A stretch of 64,000 bases of DNA from CAIYRG01 sp964494505. GTDB taxonomy: Bacteria; Pseudomonadota; Alphaproteobacteria; Micropepsales; Micropepsaceae. Made by a program: the position numbers and the translations under genes. The notes below the pieces were generated by a model. The model worked only from the letters and a program-made list of their open reading frames with translations. It did no database searches and was not told where the DNA came from. This document shows positions 33,527 through 42,411 of the stretch, in pieces (positions within the stretch are counted from its first letter, which is position 1; every line of letters starts with the position of its first letter). Location: the NCBI GenBank assembly GCA_964494505.1, contig CAZBRO010000019.1, positions 40,860-104,859 of the forward strand. Direction: 5' to 3'.

Positions 33527-33653
33527 TATTGTAATTGTTGTTTTTATGACGGTTTCAGCGTTTGGCTTGGGCCGACTGTAAAGATTTACGACTCGCTATG
33601 ATGGACGTGAGTTAATTGAAGCAGAATGGAACTTTTGAAAGTCGCGAGCTTTC

Positions 33654-33690
33654 GCAAAAAACCCGGAGCTTATGAACTCCGGGTTTTTGC
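33654..33690 (-). terminator. Rho-independent terminator after the small exported protein gene
   Basis: GCAAAAAACCCGGAG and CTCCGGGTTTTTGC form a ~13-bp stem ending in A/T tracts, so it can work in both directions. It lies 22 bases past the stop at 33712. Confidence 0.75.
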
Positions 33691-33711
33691 AAGGACGAGT
33701 GGACGCAGGAC

Positions 33712-34020
33712 TCAGTGGTGCTCTTCCCACCACCGCTCACGGCGCCAACCCTGGTCGCGGTCTTTGCGGTCGCGGTCGTGGCGCACATCGTAATAATGAT
33801 CGGCCATGTGGTCGCGGAACCAGCGCGCTTCGTCTTTGTTGCGCCAAGCGTGCCAGTGATGGTCGCGATCCCAATAGCCGTCGCTGTAGCCGAAGGCGGC
33901 GTTGCCAAGTGCGATGCTGAAATCGACCGCGGCCGACACCGGCGCCGTCGATGCAATCAATGGCGCTCCGGCCAGGGCCAAGGCCAAGGCCAAGGCTGCC
34001 CCTGTGATGAGATGCTTCAT
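33712..34020 (-). CDS. Small exported His/Trp/Arg-rich protein
   Basis: 102 aa. Signal peptide MKHLITGAALALALALAGAP...SAAV, then a mature ~70-residue segment crowded with Tyr, Trp, His and Asp/Arg (GYWDRDHHWHAWRNKDEARWFRD, RHDRDRKDRDQGWRRERWWEEHH in two stretches). The composition suggests metal or polyanion binding in the periplasm, but no family is recognised. A GGAG-like site precedes the ATG. Divergent from the 51-aa membrane peptide, sharing an intergenic region with an FNR/FixK box. Confidence 0.75.
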   Translation of the reverse strand: MKHLITGAALALALALAGAPLIASTAPVSAAVDFSIALGNAAFGYSDGYWDRDHHWHAWRNKDEARWFRDHMADHYYDVRHDRDRKDRDQGWRRERWWEEHH

Positions 34021-34109
34021 GGTGGATCTCCCGAAGGTTTCTGAGATTTATACGCGATAGGCGCATCGGCGGTTCCTCTGGGCGCGATTCCGCGCGGGCC
34101 CGCCGGGGT

Positions 34110-34123
34110 TTGATCCAGATCAA
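34110..34123. promoter_or_regulatory. Perfect FNR/FixK-type anaerobox
   Basis: TTGATCCAGATCAA is an exact match to TTGAT-N4-ATCAA. It lies in the divergent region between 34020 and 34186, about 62 bases before the plus-strand ATG and 89 before the minus-strand ATG. The spacing allows regulation of either gene by an FNR/FixK/Dnr-type regulator. Confidence 0.75.
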
Positions 34124-34185
34124 ACCCGCATCCCCCGCAATGGTTAGGCTTTCGCCAGGTGAAACGCCCAACTTGAGGACTTGCC

Positions 34186-34341
34186 ATGAGTGACACGGTT
34201 CGGAATGACAGCAATCAGGCTGCTCCCGAAAAGAAGAGCGGCGCCAACATGCTTCAGATTCTTCTGATCGGCGCGGCGGTGCTCGCCGTTGCCGGGCTCA
34301 TTGCGTATCAGATGTTTGGTTGCGCGAGCTGCTACGGCTGA
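34186..34341 (+). CDS. 51-aa single-span membrane peptide with C-terminal CxxC
   Basis: ATG 34186 with GAGG 7 bases upstream, TGA at 34339. A polar N-terminal ~20 residues (MSDTVRNDSNQAAPEKKSGA) precede one hydrophobic helix (LQILLIGAAVLAVAGLIAYQM) and the end is GCASCYG, with cysteines at 46 and 49. N-in orientation would place the CxxC outside. Not a recognised family; possible roles include a small oxidase subunit, a heme or metal chaperone, or redox sensing (all inference). The perfect FNR/FixK box upstream suggests low-oxygen induction. Confidence 0.7.
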   Translation: MSDTVRNDSNQAAPEKKSGANMLQILLIGAAVLAVAGLIAYQMFGCASCYG

Positions 34342-34393
34342 GCTGCACCGCTGCGGAACCCGAAGCGTTGGCTTTGCTGCGTCGCCGGCCTAA

Positions 34394-35527
34394 TCACGCC
34401 TCGCGCGCGGCCAGTATGGGCGGGGCTTCGGGTGCCGCCAATTCCACGCGTTCGATGCGTTCGGCACGGGCCGCCACGCGGCCGGTCGAAGTCAGGATGT
34501 TCTTGATGTCGCCGTCCGCCTGACCGAGATGGCTCTGCAATTTTCCGACACGTTCCGACAACAGCCGCACATCGTTCAGCAAAAGCCCGACCTCTTTCTG
34601 AATCAGGCTCGCCTGCTCGCGCATGCGCGCATCCTTCATCACGGTCTGCATCGTGTTGATGGCGAGCAGCAGGATGTTCGGCGAGACCACGATCACCTGG
34701 GCCCGCTGGGCTTTCTGGATCACGTCTGAAAATCCATCGTGCAATTCGGCGTACAGCGATTCGGAGGGCACGAACATGATGGCGGGCGCCTGGGTCTCGC
34801 CGGCGATGATGTACTTTTCGGCGATGTCCCGCACATGCTTGCCGACATCGGCCCGCACGCGCGCTTCGGCCGCGCGCTTTTCCAGATCGCTCGCGGCATT
34901 CTTCAGCACGGCGAAGGATTCCAGCGGAAATTTGGAATCGATGACGATGGCGCTTTTGGAACCGGGCAGCCGGATCAGGCAATCCGGGCGGCTCTTGTTC
35001 GAAAGCGTGGCCTGGAATTCATAGAGTGCTGAGGGAAGCGCATCGCGGATGATGGCCTCCATCTGCCCCTGACCCCAGGCGCCGCGCGCCTGCTTGTTGG
35101 CGAGGATCTGCTGCAGGGAGACCACCTGGCCGGAGAGATCGGTCAGGTTCTTCTGCGCCTCGTCGATCACGGTCAGCCGCGTCTGCAGGCCGCCCAGCGT
35201 CTCGGCCGTCTTGGCCGCGCTCTCCTTCAGGTTTTCGCCGAGCCGTTTGTCGAGGGCTTCCAGCCGTTCGGCGACCGCGCGCTGCAGATCGCTCTGGCTT
35301 CTTGCCTGGCTGTCGATGGCCTGCGAAAAGCGCCCCGCGATTTCGTTCTGCGCCACCGCCAGCTCGCGGAGTTTCGCCTCCAGCAGCATGGCCTCGCCGC
35401 CAGACTGCGCCGCACGCTGCCGCTCGGCGGCCTTGAACGCCGAGCCCACGCGGATGAGCGAATAGGCAATCGCCGCGAGCCCGATGAGAACCGCCACGAT
35501 GGCTACGGCCGAAATCCACTCACCCAT
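34394..35527 (-). CDS. rmuC: DNA recombination protein RmuC
   Basis: 377 aa. N-terminal membrane helix (AVAIVAVLIGLAAIAYSLIRV), a long coiled coil (residues ~35-130), then the RmuC nuclease-like domain: ARGAWGQGQMEAIIRDALP, CLIRLPGSKSAIVIDSKFPLE and IMFVPSESLYAELHDG. In E. coli it limits inversions at short repeats. It is convergent with the 51-aa peptide and divergent from def. Confidence 0.93.
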   Translation of the reverse strand: MGEWISAVAIVAVLIGLAAIAYSLIRVGSAFKAAERQRAAQSGGEAMLLEAKLRELAVAQNEIAGRFSQAIDSQARSQSDLQRAVAERLEALDKRLGENLKESAAKTAETLGGLQTRLTVIDEAQKNLTDLSGQVVSLQQILANKQARGAWGQGQMEAIIRDALPSALYEFQATLSNKSRPDCLIRLPGSKSAIVIDSKFPLESFAVLKNAASDLEKRAAEARVRADVGKHVRDIAEKYIIAGETQAPAIMFVPSESLYAELHDGFSDVIQKAQRAQVIVVSPNILLLAINTMQTVMKDARMREQASLIQKEVGLLLNDVRLLSERVGKLQSHLGQADGDIKNILTSTGRVAARAERIERVELAAPEAPPILAAREA

Positions 35528-35611
35528 GACGCCACCTTCTTTGTTGGGGCGCTATTCTAAGGTGATTCGGGGCCGCTTGACCCTCTTCAGCCCTTCTCTT
35601 ATGTCCCCGCC

Positions 35612-36124
35612 ATGGCAGAGCTTGAACTTGTCAAAGCGCCCGATCCGCGGCTCAAGCTGATCTCCGAACCTGTGCCGGAGGTCGACAGGAAGCTGCGCCG
35701 ATTCATGGACGACATGATCGCGTGCATGTACACGTCGAACGGCATCGGGCTGGCTGCGATCCAGGTGGGCGTGCCCAAGCGCGTCGCCGTCATCGACCTC
35801 GATCCGGGCGGCCCCAAGAGCAAGCCCATCTACATCATCAACCCGCGCATCCTGGAGGTTTCCGACGAACTCTCCACCTTTCATGAGGGCTGCCTGTCCG
35901 TCCCCGAAGTGTGGGACGATGTGAACCGTCCGGCGAAGATCACGGTCGAATACACCGACGAGAACGGCAAATATCAGAAGGTGAAGGCGGATGGGATCTT
36001 CGCCACCGTGTTGCAGCACGAGATCGACCATATCAACGGGCTGTTGTTCATCGACCACCTCTCCAAGCTGAAGCGCTCCATCGCGCTGCGCAAATCAGCC
36101 AAGCTGAAGCGCAAAGGCGATTGA
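35612..36124 (+). CDS. def: Peptide deformylase
   Basis: 170 aa. All three motifs are present: GIGLAAIQVGV, EGCLSVPE and QHEIDHINGLLFID, giving Cys and two His metal ligands and catalytic Glu. It removes the formyl group from nascent N-terminal fMet. It lies upstream of fmt, which makes the formyl-Met-tRNA. In this window it is separated from fmt by 282 bases instead of being tightly coupled. Confidence 0.96.
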   Translation: MAELELVKAPDPRLKLISEPVPEVDRKLRRFMDDMIACMYTSNGIGLAAIQVGVPKRVAVIDLDPGGPKSKPIYIINPRILEVSDELSTFHEGCLSVPEVWDDVNRPAKITVEYTDENGKYQKVKADGIFATVLQHEIDHINGLLFIDHLSKLKRSIALRKSAKLKRKGD

Positions 36125-36406
36125 TCGGGACCCGGTGCAATCCGGCGCACGGGCCCCATTTCTTTCAGGCGCCGCCTCTTTCGGGCGAAGGCGAACGCAA
36201 GGGAAAGCGCGGCAAAGAATGGACGGAATTGCACCTTTATCGCCCCTTATTACACCCTTATGGGGCCGGAACGGGACTGCCTTTCCCCGCCAAAGGCCGC
36301 GGAAACCCTGGATTTCGGCCGCATCTGTCGCCGTTTCAGGGGGGAGGGGGGAGATGGCAGCCGCCCGGCCTCCTTTTGACCCAACCCAATTTCTGGTGAC
36401 CCATCC
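36125..36406 (+). other. Intergenic region def-fmt, no convincing gene
   Basis: 282 bases. A 91-codon frame from 36135 is open but its composition (many Arg, Pro, Gly, Ser) is that of non-coding GC-rich DNA and it has no ribosome site. The stretch contains several purine/pyrimidine blocks (for example GGGGGGAGGGGGGAGATGG near 36337) but no clear hairpin. It may hold a promoter for fmt-truA. Confidence 0.4.
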
Positions 36407-37321
36407 ATGAGCTTGCGCCTTGCCTTCATGGGAACGCCGGATTTCGCGGTGCCGGCGCTCGCCGAGCTGATCGGCGCGGGGCACGATATCGCCTGTGTCT
36501 ACTCGCAGCCGCCGCGTCCGAAGGGGCGGGGGCTCGCGGCCGAAAAATCGCCCGTCCACAAATTCGCCGACAGCGCCGGCATCCCGGTGCGCACGCCGGT
36601 ATCGTTGCGCGGGGCCGACGAACAGACGGCATTTGCGGCACTCGGCCTCGATGCGGCGGTGGTCGTGGCCTATGGCCTTCTGCTGCCCAAGCCGATCCTG
36701 GAGGCGCCGCGGCTCGGCTGCTTCAATCTGCACGGCTCGCTGCTGCCGCGCTGGCGGGGTGCGGCGCCCATTCAGCGCGCCATCATGGCCGGCGATGCCG
36801 AAACCGGAATCATGGTGATGCGCATGGAGGAAGGGCTCGACACCGGCGCGGTGCTGATGGCCGAGCGGACCGCAATCGGCCGCAAGACCTACGGCGAATT
36901 GCACGACGAGCTGGCGCGGCTGGGAGCCGACATAATGGTCCGGGCGCTGGCCGCTCTCGAACGGGGCAGCGTCGACGCACAGCCCCAAGCGAAAGAGGGT
37001 GTGACCTACGCGAAGAAGATCGAGAAATCCGAAACCCGCATCGACTGGACGAAATCGGCGCGCGAATTGGATTGCCAGATTCGCGGTCTCTCGCCCGCGC
37101 CCGGCGCGTGGTTCGAAGCCAAGGGCGAGCGCATCAGGATTCTGCTCGCCGGTCCCGGACCGGGGAAGGGCGAGCCGGGCGATGTGCTGTTCGATTTCGC
37201 CATCGCCTGCGGCGAGGGTGCGCTCCGGCCGCTCATGGTGCAGCGCGCAGGCCGCGCGCCCACCGATTGGCTCTCCTTTTTGCGCGGCTTCGCGCTCAAG
37301 CCCGGCGAGCGTGTCGGCTGA
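36407..37321 (+). CDS. fmt: Methionyl-tRNA formyltransferase
   Basis: 304 aa. N-terminal Rossmann domain: RLAFMGTPDFAVPALAEL, the family signature NLHGSLLPRWRGAAPIQRAI with the catalytic Asn-His, and DTGAVL. The C-terminal OB-like domain (YAKKIEKSETRIDW, CQIRGLSPAPGAW) binds tRNA. It formylates initiator Met-tRNA; the initiator tRNA gene is at the right edge of this window. truA overlaps its stop by one base. Confidence 0.96.
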   Translation: MSLRLAFMGTPDFAVPALAELIGAGHDIACVYSQPPRPKGRGLAAEKSPVHKFADSAGIPVRTPVSLRGADEQTAFAALGLDAAVVVAYGLLLPKPILEAPRLGCFNLHGSLLPRWRGAAPIQRAIMAGDAETGIMVMRMEEGLDTGAVLMAERTAIGRKTYGELHDELARLGADIMVRALAALERGSVDAQPQAKEGVTYAKKIEKSETRIDWTKSARELDCQIRGLSPAPGAWFEAKGERIRILLAGPGPGKGEPGDVLFDFAIACGEGALRPLMVQRAGRAPTDWLSFLRGFALKPGERVG

Positions 37322-38058
37322 TGCCGCGCTACCGCGTGACGCTCGAATATGATGGCGGGCCGTTTGCCGGCTGGCAGCGGCAGGAGAACGGACCTTCGGT
37401 CCAGGGTGCGCTGGAAGAGGCGATCTTCAAACTCTCGGCCGAGCGCGTCACCGCGACAGGGGCAGGGCGCACCGATGCCGGCGTCCATGCGCGCGGGCAG
37501 GTGGCGCATTTCGATCTGGTGAAGGAATTTCCGGCCGGCACCGTGCGGGACGCGCTGAACGCCCATCTGCGCCCCGCACCCGTTGCGGTGCTGTCGGCCG
37601 CGCACGCCACGCCGGATTTTCACGCGCGCTTTTCGGCGATCCGCAGGCATTACGAATACCGGATCCTATGCCGCCGCGCGCCGCCCGCGCTGGATCGGGG
37701 CCACCTCTGGCATGTTTCGCGCGCGCTCGACCTGGAGGCGATGAAAGCCGGCGCGCACGCGTTGATCGGCCAGCACGATTTCACCACCTTCCGGTCATCG
37801 GAATGCCAGGCGAAATCGCCGGTGAAGACGCTCGACCGCTTCGATGTGTCGGCGCAGGGCGAGGAAATCGTCTTTTACACACATGCACGCTCCTTCCTGC
37901 ATCATCAGGTGCGCTCCATGGTGGGCACGCTGAAGCTGGTTGGCGAGGGGAAATGGCGGCCGTCCGATGTGGCGCGTGCGCTCGAGGCGCGCGACCGCAC
38001 GCGCTGCGGCACCGTCGCCCCGCCGGACGGACTTACGCTGCTGCGCGTGGATTATTGA
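37321..38058 (+). CDS. truA: tRNA pseudouridine(38-40) synthase
   Basis: 245 aa from ATG 37321 in the TGATG overlap with fmt. N-terminal RYRVTLEYDGGPFAGWQRQ, catalytic Asp in GAGRTDAGVHA, HYEYRI, DFTTFRS and the C-terminal FLHHQVRSMVGTL are all canonical. It converts U38-U40 in the anticodon arm. The last 7 bases overlap the convergent murI. Confidence 0.96.
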   Translation: MPRYRVTLEYDGGPFAGWQRQENGPSVQGALEEAIFKLSAERVTATGAGRTDAGVHARGQVAHFDLVKEFPAGTVRDALNAHLRPAPVAVLSAAHATPDFHARFSAIRRHYEYRILCRRAPPALDRGHLWHVSRALDLEAMKAGAHALIGQHDFTTFRSSECQAKSPVKTLDRFDVSAQGEEIVFYTHARSFLHHQVRSMVGTLKLVGEGKWRPSDVARALEARDRTRCGTVAPPDGLTLLRVDY

Positions 38059-38888
38059 AGCTGCTGCAAATCGACCTGTTCGACGGCTTCAGCCGGGATC
38101 GTCCGTCCCAGGAAGATTTCGCCGACGCGGGCGAAACGCTCCGGCGCATCCGTCGCAAGGAAGCGCGGCTCCGCGGGCGCGCTCGGGCCATGTGCGAGGT
38201 TCCGCTTCGCGAGCAATCGCTCGACCGCCGCCGCCGTGGTCTCCGCGCTGTCGACCAGGGCGATGCCGGGTCCCGCAACCTTCGCGATGGTGTGCTTCAG
38301 CGCCGGGAAATGGGTGCAGCCGAGCACCAGGCAATCGGGCCGCTCCAGCGCGCGCGCCAGCAGCGGATCGAGATAGCGTTTGGCCACCAGCTCGGCGATC
38401 GGCCCGCTCGTCAATCCTTCCTCGGCCAGCGCCACGAACAGCGGGCAGGGCTGCTGCGTTACGGCCGCATCGGCTTTTCGCGCGTGGATGGCGCGTTCAT
38501 AGGCGCCGCCTTTGACCGTCCCCTCCGTCGCGATCACCGCGATGCGGCCCGAGGGTGCCGCCGCAATTGCTGCTTCCGCGCCCGGTTCGATCACGCCGAT
38601 CACTGGGGTGGGCGCCAATGCCTCCGTCAAGACCGGCAACGCGGTTGCCGATGCCGTGTTGCACGCGACCACCAGCAGCTTGATGTCGTGGGCCACCAGC
38701 GCGCGGGCGCATTGCACCGCATAGCGCTTGACGGTCTCCGCGCTTTTGCTGCCATAGGGGAGCCGCGCGGTGTCGCCGAGATAGGCAAAACTCTCGTTCG
38801 GAAGGCGCGCCATCAGCGCACGCATGACGGTGAGCCCGCCCATGCCGGAATCGAACACGCCGATGGGGCGGTCCCTTGAATCGCTCAT
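38052..38888 (-). CDS. murI: Glutamate racemase
   Basis: 278 aa. IGVFDSGMGGLTVMRAL, then the two catalytic cysteines in VVACNTASA and LGCTHFP. It makes D-glutamate for peptidoglycan. It overlaps dapE by 4 bases, and dapD lies directly upstream of dapE, forming a cell-wall precursor unit. Confidence 0.95.
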   Translation of the reverse strand: MSDSRDRPIGVFDSGMGGLTVMRALMARLPNESFAYLGDTARLPYGSKSAETVKRYAVQCARALVAHDIKLLVVACNTASATALPVLTEALAPTPVIGVIEPGAEAAIAAAPSGRIAVIATEGTVKGGAYERAIHARKADAAVTQQPCPLFVALAEEGLTSGPIAELVAKRYLDPLLARALERPDCLVLGCTHFPALKHTIAKVAGPGIALVDSAETTAAAVERLLAKRNLAHGPSAPAEPRFLATDAPERFARVGEIFLGRTIPAEAVEQVDLQQLQ

Positions 38889-40039
38889 TGCGCGAAATAC
38901 AGATCGAGCACCGCTTCATAAATGCGCGTGAGCGCCTCTATATCCGCGACCGCCGCGCATTCGTCGGTCTTGTGCATGGTGCGGCCGGGGACGCCGAGTT
39001 CGGCCACCGGGCAATGATCTTTGATGAAGCGCGCGTCCGATGTGCCGCCCGTGGTCGAAAGTTCCGGCGGCGCACCGGTCACCGATGCAATCGCCTTGCT
39101 GAGAAGCTCGATATAGGGCCCGGGTTTGGTGACGAAGGAGACGCCGCTGACGCTGTTGGAAATCTCGATCTCGCCGCGATGGGCGGCCTTCACCGCGGCC
39201 GCGATTTCGCCGATCTGCCGCAACAGCGAATCCGGCGTATGCAGATCATTGAAGCGGATGTTGAATCCGGCGCGCACCTCGGCGGGCGTCACGTTGACCG
39301 TGGGATTGCCGACATCGACCGTGGTGAAAGCAAGAGTCGAGGGCTCGAAATGTTCGCTGCCTTCGTCCAGCCGCCACGCCGACACGCGGCCGATGAAATC
39401 GGCCATGATCGGAATGGGATTGAGCGAAAGCTTCGGGTACGCGGCATGTCCTTGCGTGCCCTTCACGGTGACGCGGAAATTCATGCTGCCGCGGCGGCCG
39501 ATCTTGATCATGTCGCCGGTCTTGGCCGCCGAGGTCGGCTCGCCCACCAGGCAATGGTCGAGCGTCTCACCCCGCGCCTTCAGCCAGCCCAGCACCTTGA
39601 CCGTGCCGTTGATCGCCACGCCCTCTTCGTCCCCGGTGATGAGCAGACTGATGGAGCCTTTGAGCGCGCCGCGCTTCACGACGTGGCGTTCAACCGCGGC
39701 CGCGAACGCAGCAACGGCGCTTTTCATGTCGGCGGCCCCACGGCCCCACAGCATGCCGTCCTTCACTTCGGCGGCGAAAGGATCGTGCCGCCACGCACGC
39801 GCATCGCCCACCGGCACGACGTCGGTGTGGCCCGCAAAGCAGAAATGAGGCCGGCCGGTACCGAGGCGCGCATAGAGATTTTCTACCGCGGCGGTGTCCG
39901 GCGCCTCGAAGCGCAGGCGCTGACACACGAAGCCGAGCGGCTTCAGCGCGTCTTCGAGAACACCCAACGCGCCCGCATCGTCCGGCGTCACCGACGGACA
40001 ACGGATCAGGGCTTGGGCGAGAGAGAGGGCGTCGATCAC
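38885..40039 (-). CDS. dapE: Succinyl-diaminopimelate desuccinylase
   Basis: 384 aa M20 metallopeptidase-fold enzyme. CFAGHTDVVPVGD has the first zinc ligand, LWGRGAADMKSAVAA the bridging Asp, ITGDEEGVAINGT the catalytic Glu pair, and TTGGTSDARFI matches the DapE-specific C-terminal motif. It produces LL-diaminopimelate in the succinylase branch, whose preceding step is encoded by the neighbouring dapD. Confidence 0.95.
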   Translation of the reverse strand: MIDALSLAQALIRCPSVTPDDAGALGVLEDALKPLGFVCQRLRFEAPDTAAVENLYARLGTGRPHFCFAGHTDVVPVGDARAWRHDPFAAEVKDGMLWGRGAADMKSAVAAFAAAVERHVVKRGALKGSISLLITGDEEGVAINGTVKVLGWLKARGETLDHCLVGEPTSAAKTGDMIKIGRRGSMNFRVTVKGTQGHAAYPKLSLNPIPIMADFIGRVSAWRLDEGSEHFEPSTLAFTTVDVGNPTVNVTPAEVRAGFNIRFNDLHTPDSLLRQIGEIAAAVKAAHRGEIEISNSVSGVSFVTKPGPYIELLSKAIASVTGAPPELSTTGGTSDARFIKDHCPVAELGVPGRTMHKTDECAAVADIEALTRIYEAVLDLYFAQ

Positions 40040-40081
40040 GGAATCCGTTTCGCAGCAGACGTGGGCGGATTTGGGGCGGGT

Positions 40082-40909
40082 CTAATCCCGGAGCAATTCG
40101 TTGATGGAGGTCTTGGACCGCGTCCGCTCGTCCACCTGCTTGACGATCACGGCGCAGTAGAGCGAAGGGCCACCGCCCGCCGCCGGCAGACTTCCCGGCA
40201 CGACCACCGAATAGGGCGGGACCTTGCCGTAATGCACTTCTCCATCGCTCCGACTCACGATCTTGGTGGACGCGCCCAGAAACACGCCCATCGCCAGCAC
40301 CGATCCCTCGCCCACGATCACGCCTTCGGCCACTTCGGAACGGGCGCCCACGAAGCAATTGTCCTCGATGATCACCGGCCCCGCCTGCAGCGGTTCGAGC
40401 ACGCCGCCGATCCCCGCTCCGCCCGAGATGTGGCAGTTCTTCCCGATCTGGGCACACGACCCGACCGTCGCCCAGGTGTCGATCATGGTCGCTTCGCCGA
40501 CATGGGCCCCGACATTGACGAAGGACGGCATCAGAATGACCCCTTTGGCGATATGGGCCGAGCGCCGCACAATGGCGCCGGGCACCGCGCGGAATCCGGC
40601 GGCGCGAAAGCGGTCCTCGCCCCAGCCTTTGAATTTGGAATCGACCTTGTCCCACCAATTGGCGCCGCCGGGCGCGCCCTCGATCGTGCTCATGTCATTG
40701 AGGCGAAAGGACAGCAGCACCGCCTTCTTCAGCCATTGATGGACGCTCCACGCGCCGTCCTTCTTCTCCGCCACGCGCAGCCGTCCGGAATCGAGCCCTT
40801 CCAGCGCCGCCTCCACCGCATCCCGCGTCCCGCCCGCCGTGGAAGGGGAAAGCGTTTCCCGCGCCTCCCAGGCTTGATCGATGGCCTGCTGCAAATCGTT
40901 GTCGGTCAT
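40082..40909 (-). CDS. dapD: Tetrahydrodipicolinate N-succinyltransferase
   Basis: 275 aa from ATG 40909 (MTDNDLQQAIDQAWE); an open extension upstream has no ribosome signal and exceeds the family length. The N-terminal helical domain is followed by left-handed beta-helix hexapeptide repeats (VGAHVGEATMIDTWATVGS, GGVLEPLQAGPVIIEDN, VGEGSVLAMGVFLG). It catalyses succinylation of tetrahydrodipicolinate in lysine and diaminopimelate synthesis. Confidence 0.95.
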   Translation of the reverse strand: MTDNDLQQAIDQAWEARETLSPSTAGGTRDAVEAALEGLDSGRLRVAEKKDGAWSVHQWLKKAVLLSFRLNDMSTIEGAPGGANWWDKVDSKFKGWGEDRFRAAGFRAVPGAIVRRSAHIAKGVILMPSFVNVGAHVGEATMIDTWATVGSCAQIGKNCHISGGAGIGGVLEPLQAGPVIIEDNCFVGARSEVAEGVIVGEGSVLAMGVFLGASTKIVSRSDGEVHYGKVPPYSVVVPGSLPAAGGGPSLYCAVIVKQVDERTRSKTSINELLRD

Positions 40910-41082
40910 GGTGTGCGGGTCCTTAACGGGGGCAGGAAAAGCGGGCGCGAACATGGTCGAAGCGTCCCATTCTGGCAAGCGCGAAGGATCACGCTCCCGC
41001 ACCGGGTTAAAGGCCTCTTAAGCCGGTTCATGCGATTTTTTCGGGTGACGCGGAAACGGCCAAAGGGGGATTGGCTTCAGTG

Positions 41083-42345
41083 ATGGGATTCTTCAAACGG
41101 CTGCTGAGACGCGAGGCCCTGCCGGAGCAGCTTTCCTATGAGGATGCTCGCTCGGTGCTCGAATCCAACAAACGGGAGCTCGAGCGCGAGCTTGCCGGGC
41201 GGGCCGATGCCGAGCCGGAAATGCTCTATTACCTGGCCGAGCGGGGGGCTTCCGATGCTCGCCGCAAAGTCGCGGCCAACCCTGCTACACCTGCCGCGGC
41301 CAACCGCATCCTGGCGGACGACCAGGACCCCGAAGTTCGCGCCGAACTCGCGCAGAAAATCGGCCGGCTGCTGCCCGATCTTCTGGCCTCCGAGCGCGAG
41401 CGCGTCTGCGAGCTGACGCTCGAAGCCCTCCGCCGGCTCGCCTCCGACCAGCTTCCCCGCGTGCGCGCGATCATCGCCTCCGAGGTCAAATCTCTGCCTT
41501 GCGTGCCCAAGGATGTCGTGCTGTCGCTCGCGCGCGATGTCGAGGAAACGGTCAGCGTTCCGATCCTGGAATATTCGCCTCTGCTCTCCGACAGCGATCT
41601 TCTGGAGATCATCGCGAGCGCCCGCGCGCAGAGCGCGCTTTCGGCCATCGCCCGCCGCAAAGGCATCAGCGAGAAAATCACCGAAGTGATCGTCGCTTCG
41701 CTCGACGTGAGGGCGGTGGCGGCACTGCTTGCCAATCCCAATGCGGCCATCCGCGAAAATGCCATGGACCGCATCATCGAGCACGCCAAACAGATCGAGG
41801 CCTGGCATGGCCCGCTCGTGGCGCGGAACGACCTGTCGGTGCGGGCGCTGAAACGCGTGGCCGGGTTCGTCGGCGTCTCGCTGCTGCGGCAGCTTTCGGA
41901 GCGTCACGGCCTGGACGAGGACACGCTGCAGCACTTCAAGCGCTCGCTGCGCCTCAAGCTCGACCGCGACTCCGAGGCTTCCGAAACCAAAGAGGACAAG
42001 GCCCACGCCGAGGTGGCGGCCGCGCGCGATGCGGGCACGCTGGACGAGCGCTATGTCGAAGAAGCGGTGGAGACGGGGCGGCGGGAAATCCTGATCGAGG
42101 CGCTGGCGATCCTGACCAAGGCGCCGCGCAGCGCGGTGGAGAAGGTATTCTCATCGCGCAGCGCCAAAGCCATCACGTCGCTCGTCTGGAAGGCGGGGCT
42201 GGCCATGCGCGTCGCGTTCAAGATCCAAACGCTGATCCTGAAGCTTCATGCCGATGAATTGCTGCCCGCCCGCGCCGGCGTTGCGTTTCCTCTGTCGGAA
42301 GACGAGATGCGCTGGCATTTGTCCTATTTCGAGCTGAAGCCCTGA
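41083..42345 (+). CDS. DUF2336 domain-containing protein
   Basis: 420 aa from ATG 41083; GTG 41080 and TTG 41071 are alternatives in the same frame. Nearly all-helical with HEAT-like repeats (AERGASDARRKVAANPATP, LADDQDPEVRAELAQKIGRLLPDL, VRAIIASEVKSL). DUF2336 is found almost only in alphaproteobacteria, often several per genome; function unknown. It stands alone, divergent from dapD, with the MFS gene 66 bases downstream. Confidence 0.85.
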   Translation: MGFFKRLLRREALPEQLSYEDARSVLESNKRELERELAGRADAEPEMLYYLAERGASDARRKVAANPATPAAANRILADDQDPEVRAELAQKIGRLLPDLLASERERVCELTLEALRRLASDQLPRVRAIIASEVKSLPCVPKDVVLSLARDVEETVSVPILEYSPLLSDSDLLEIIASARAQSALSAIARRKGISEKITEVIVASLDVRAVAALLANPNAAIRENAMDRIIEHAKQIEAWHGPLVARNDLSVRALKRVAGFVGVSLLRQLSERHGLDEDTLQHFKRSLRLKLDRDSEASETKEDKAHAEVAAARDAGTLDERYVEEAVETGRREILIEALAILTKAPRSAVEKVFSSRSAKAITSLVWKAGLAMRVAFKIQTLILKLHADELLPARAGVAFPLSEDEMRWHLSYFELKP

Positions 42346-42411
42346 TCCCCTCCCTTGTCATTCCGCCTCAAGCCGAGCCACTCTGGCGGGGAAGCGGACG
42401 AGGGCGGGTTG

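Noticed and set aside
36135..36410. Possible 91-aa gene between def and fmt
   Set aside because: No ribosome site and a composition like translated intergenic DNA; overlaps the fmt start.
38876..41083. A 735-codon plus-strand frame across dapE and dapD
   Set aside because: Antisense shadow of two well-recognised genes; no ribosome site and no recognisable domain.
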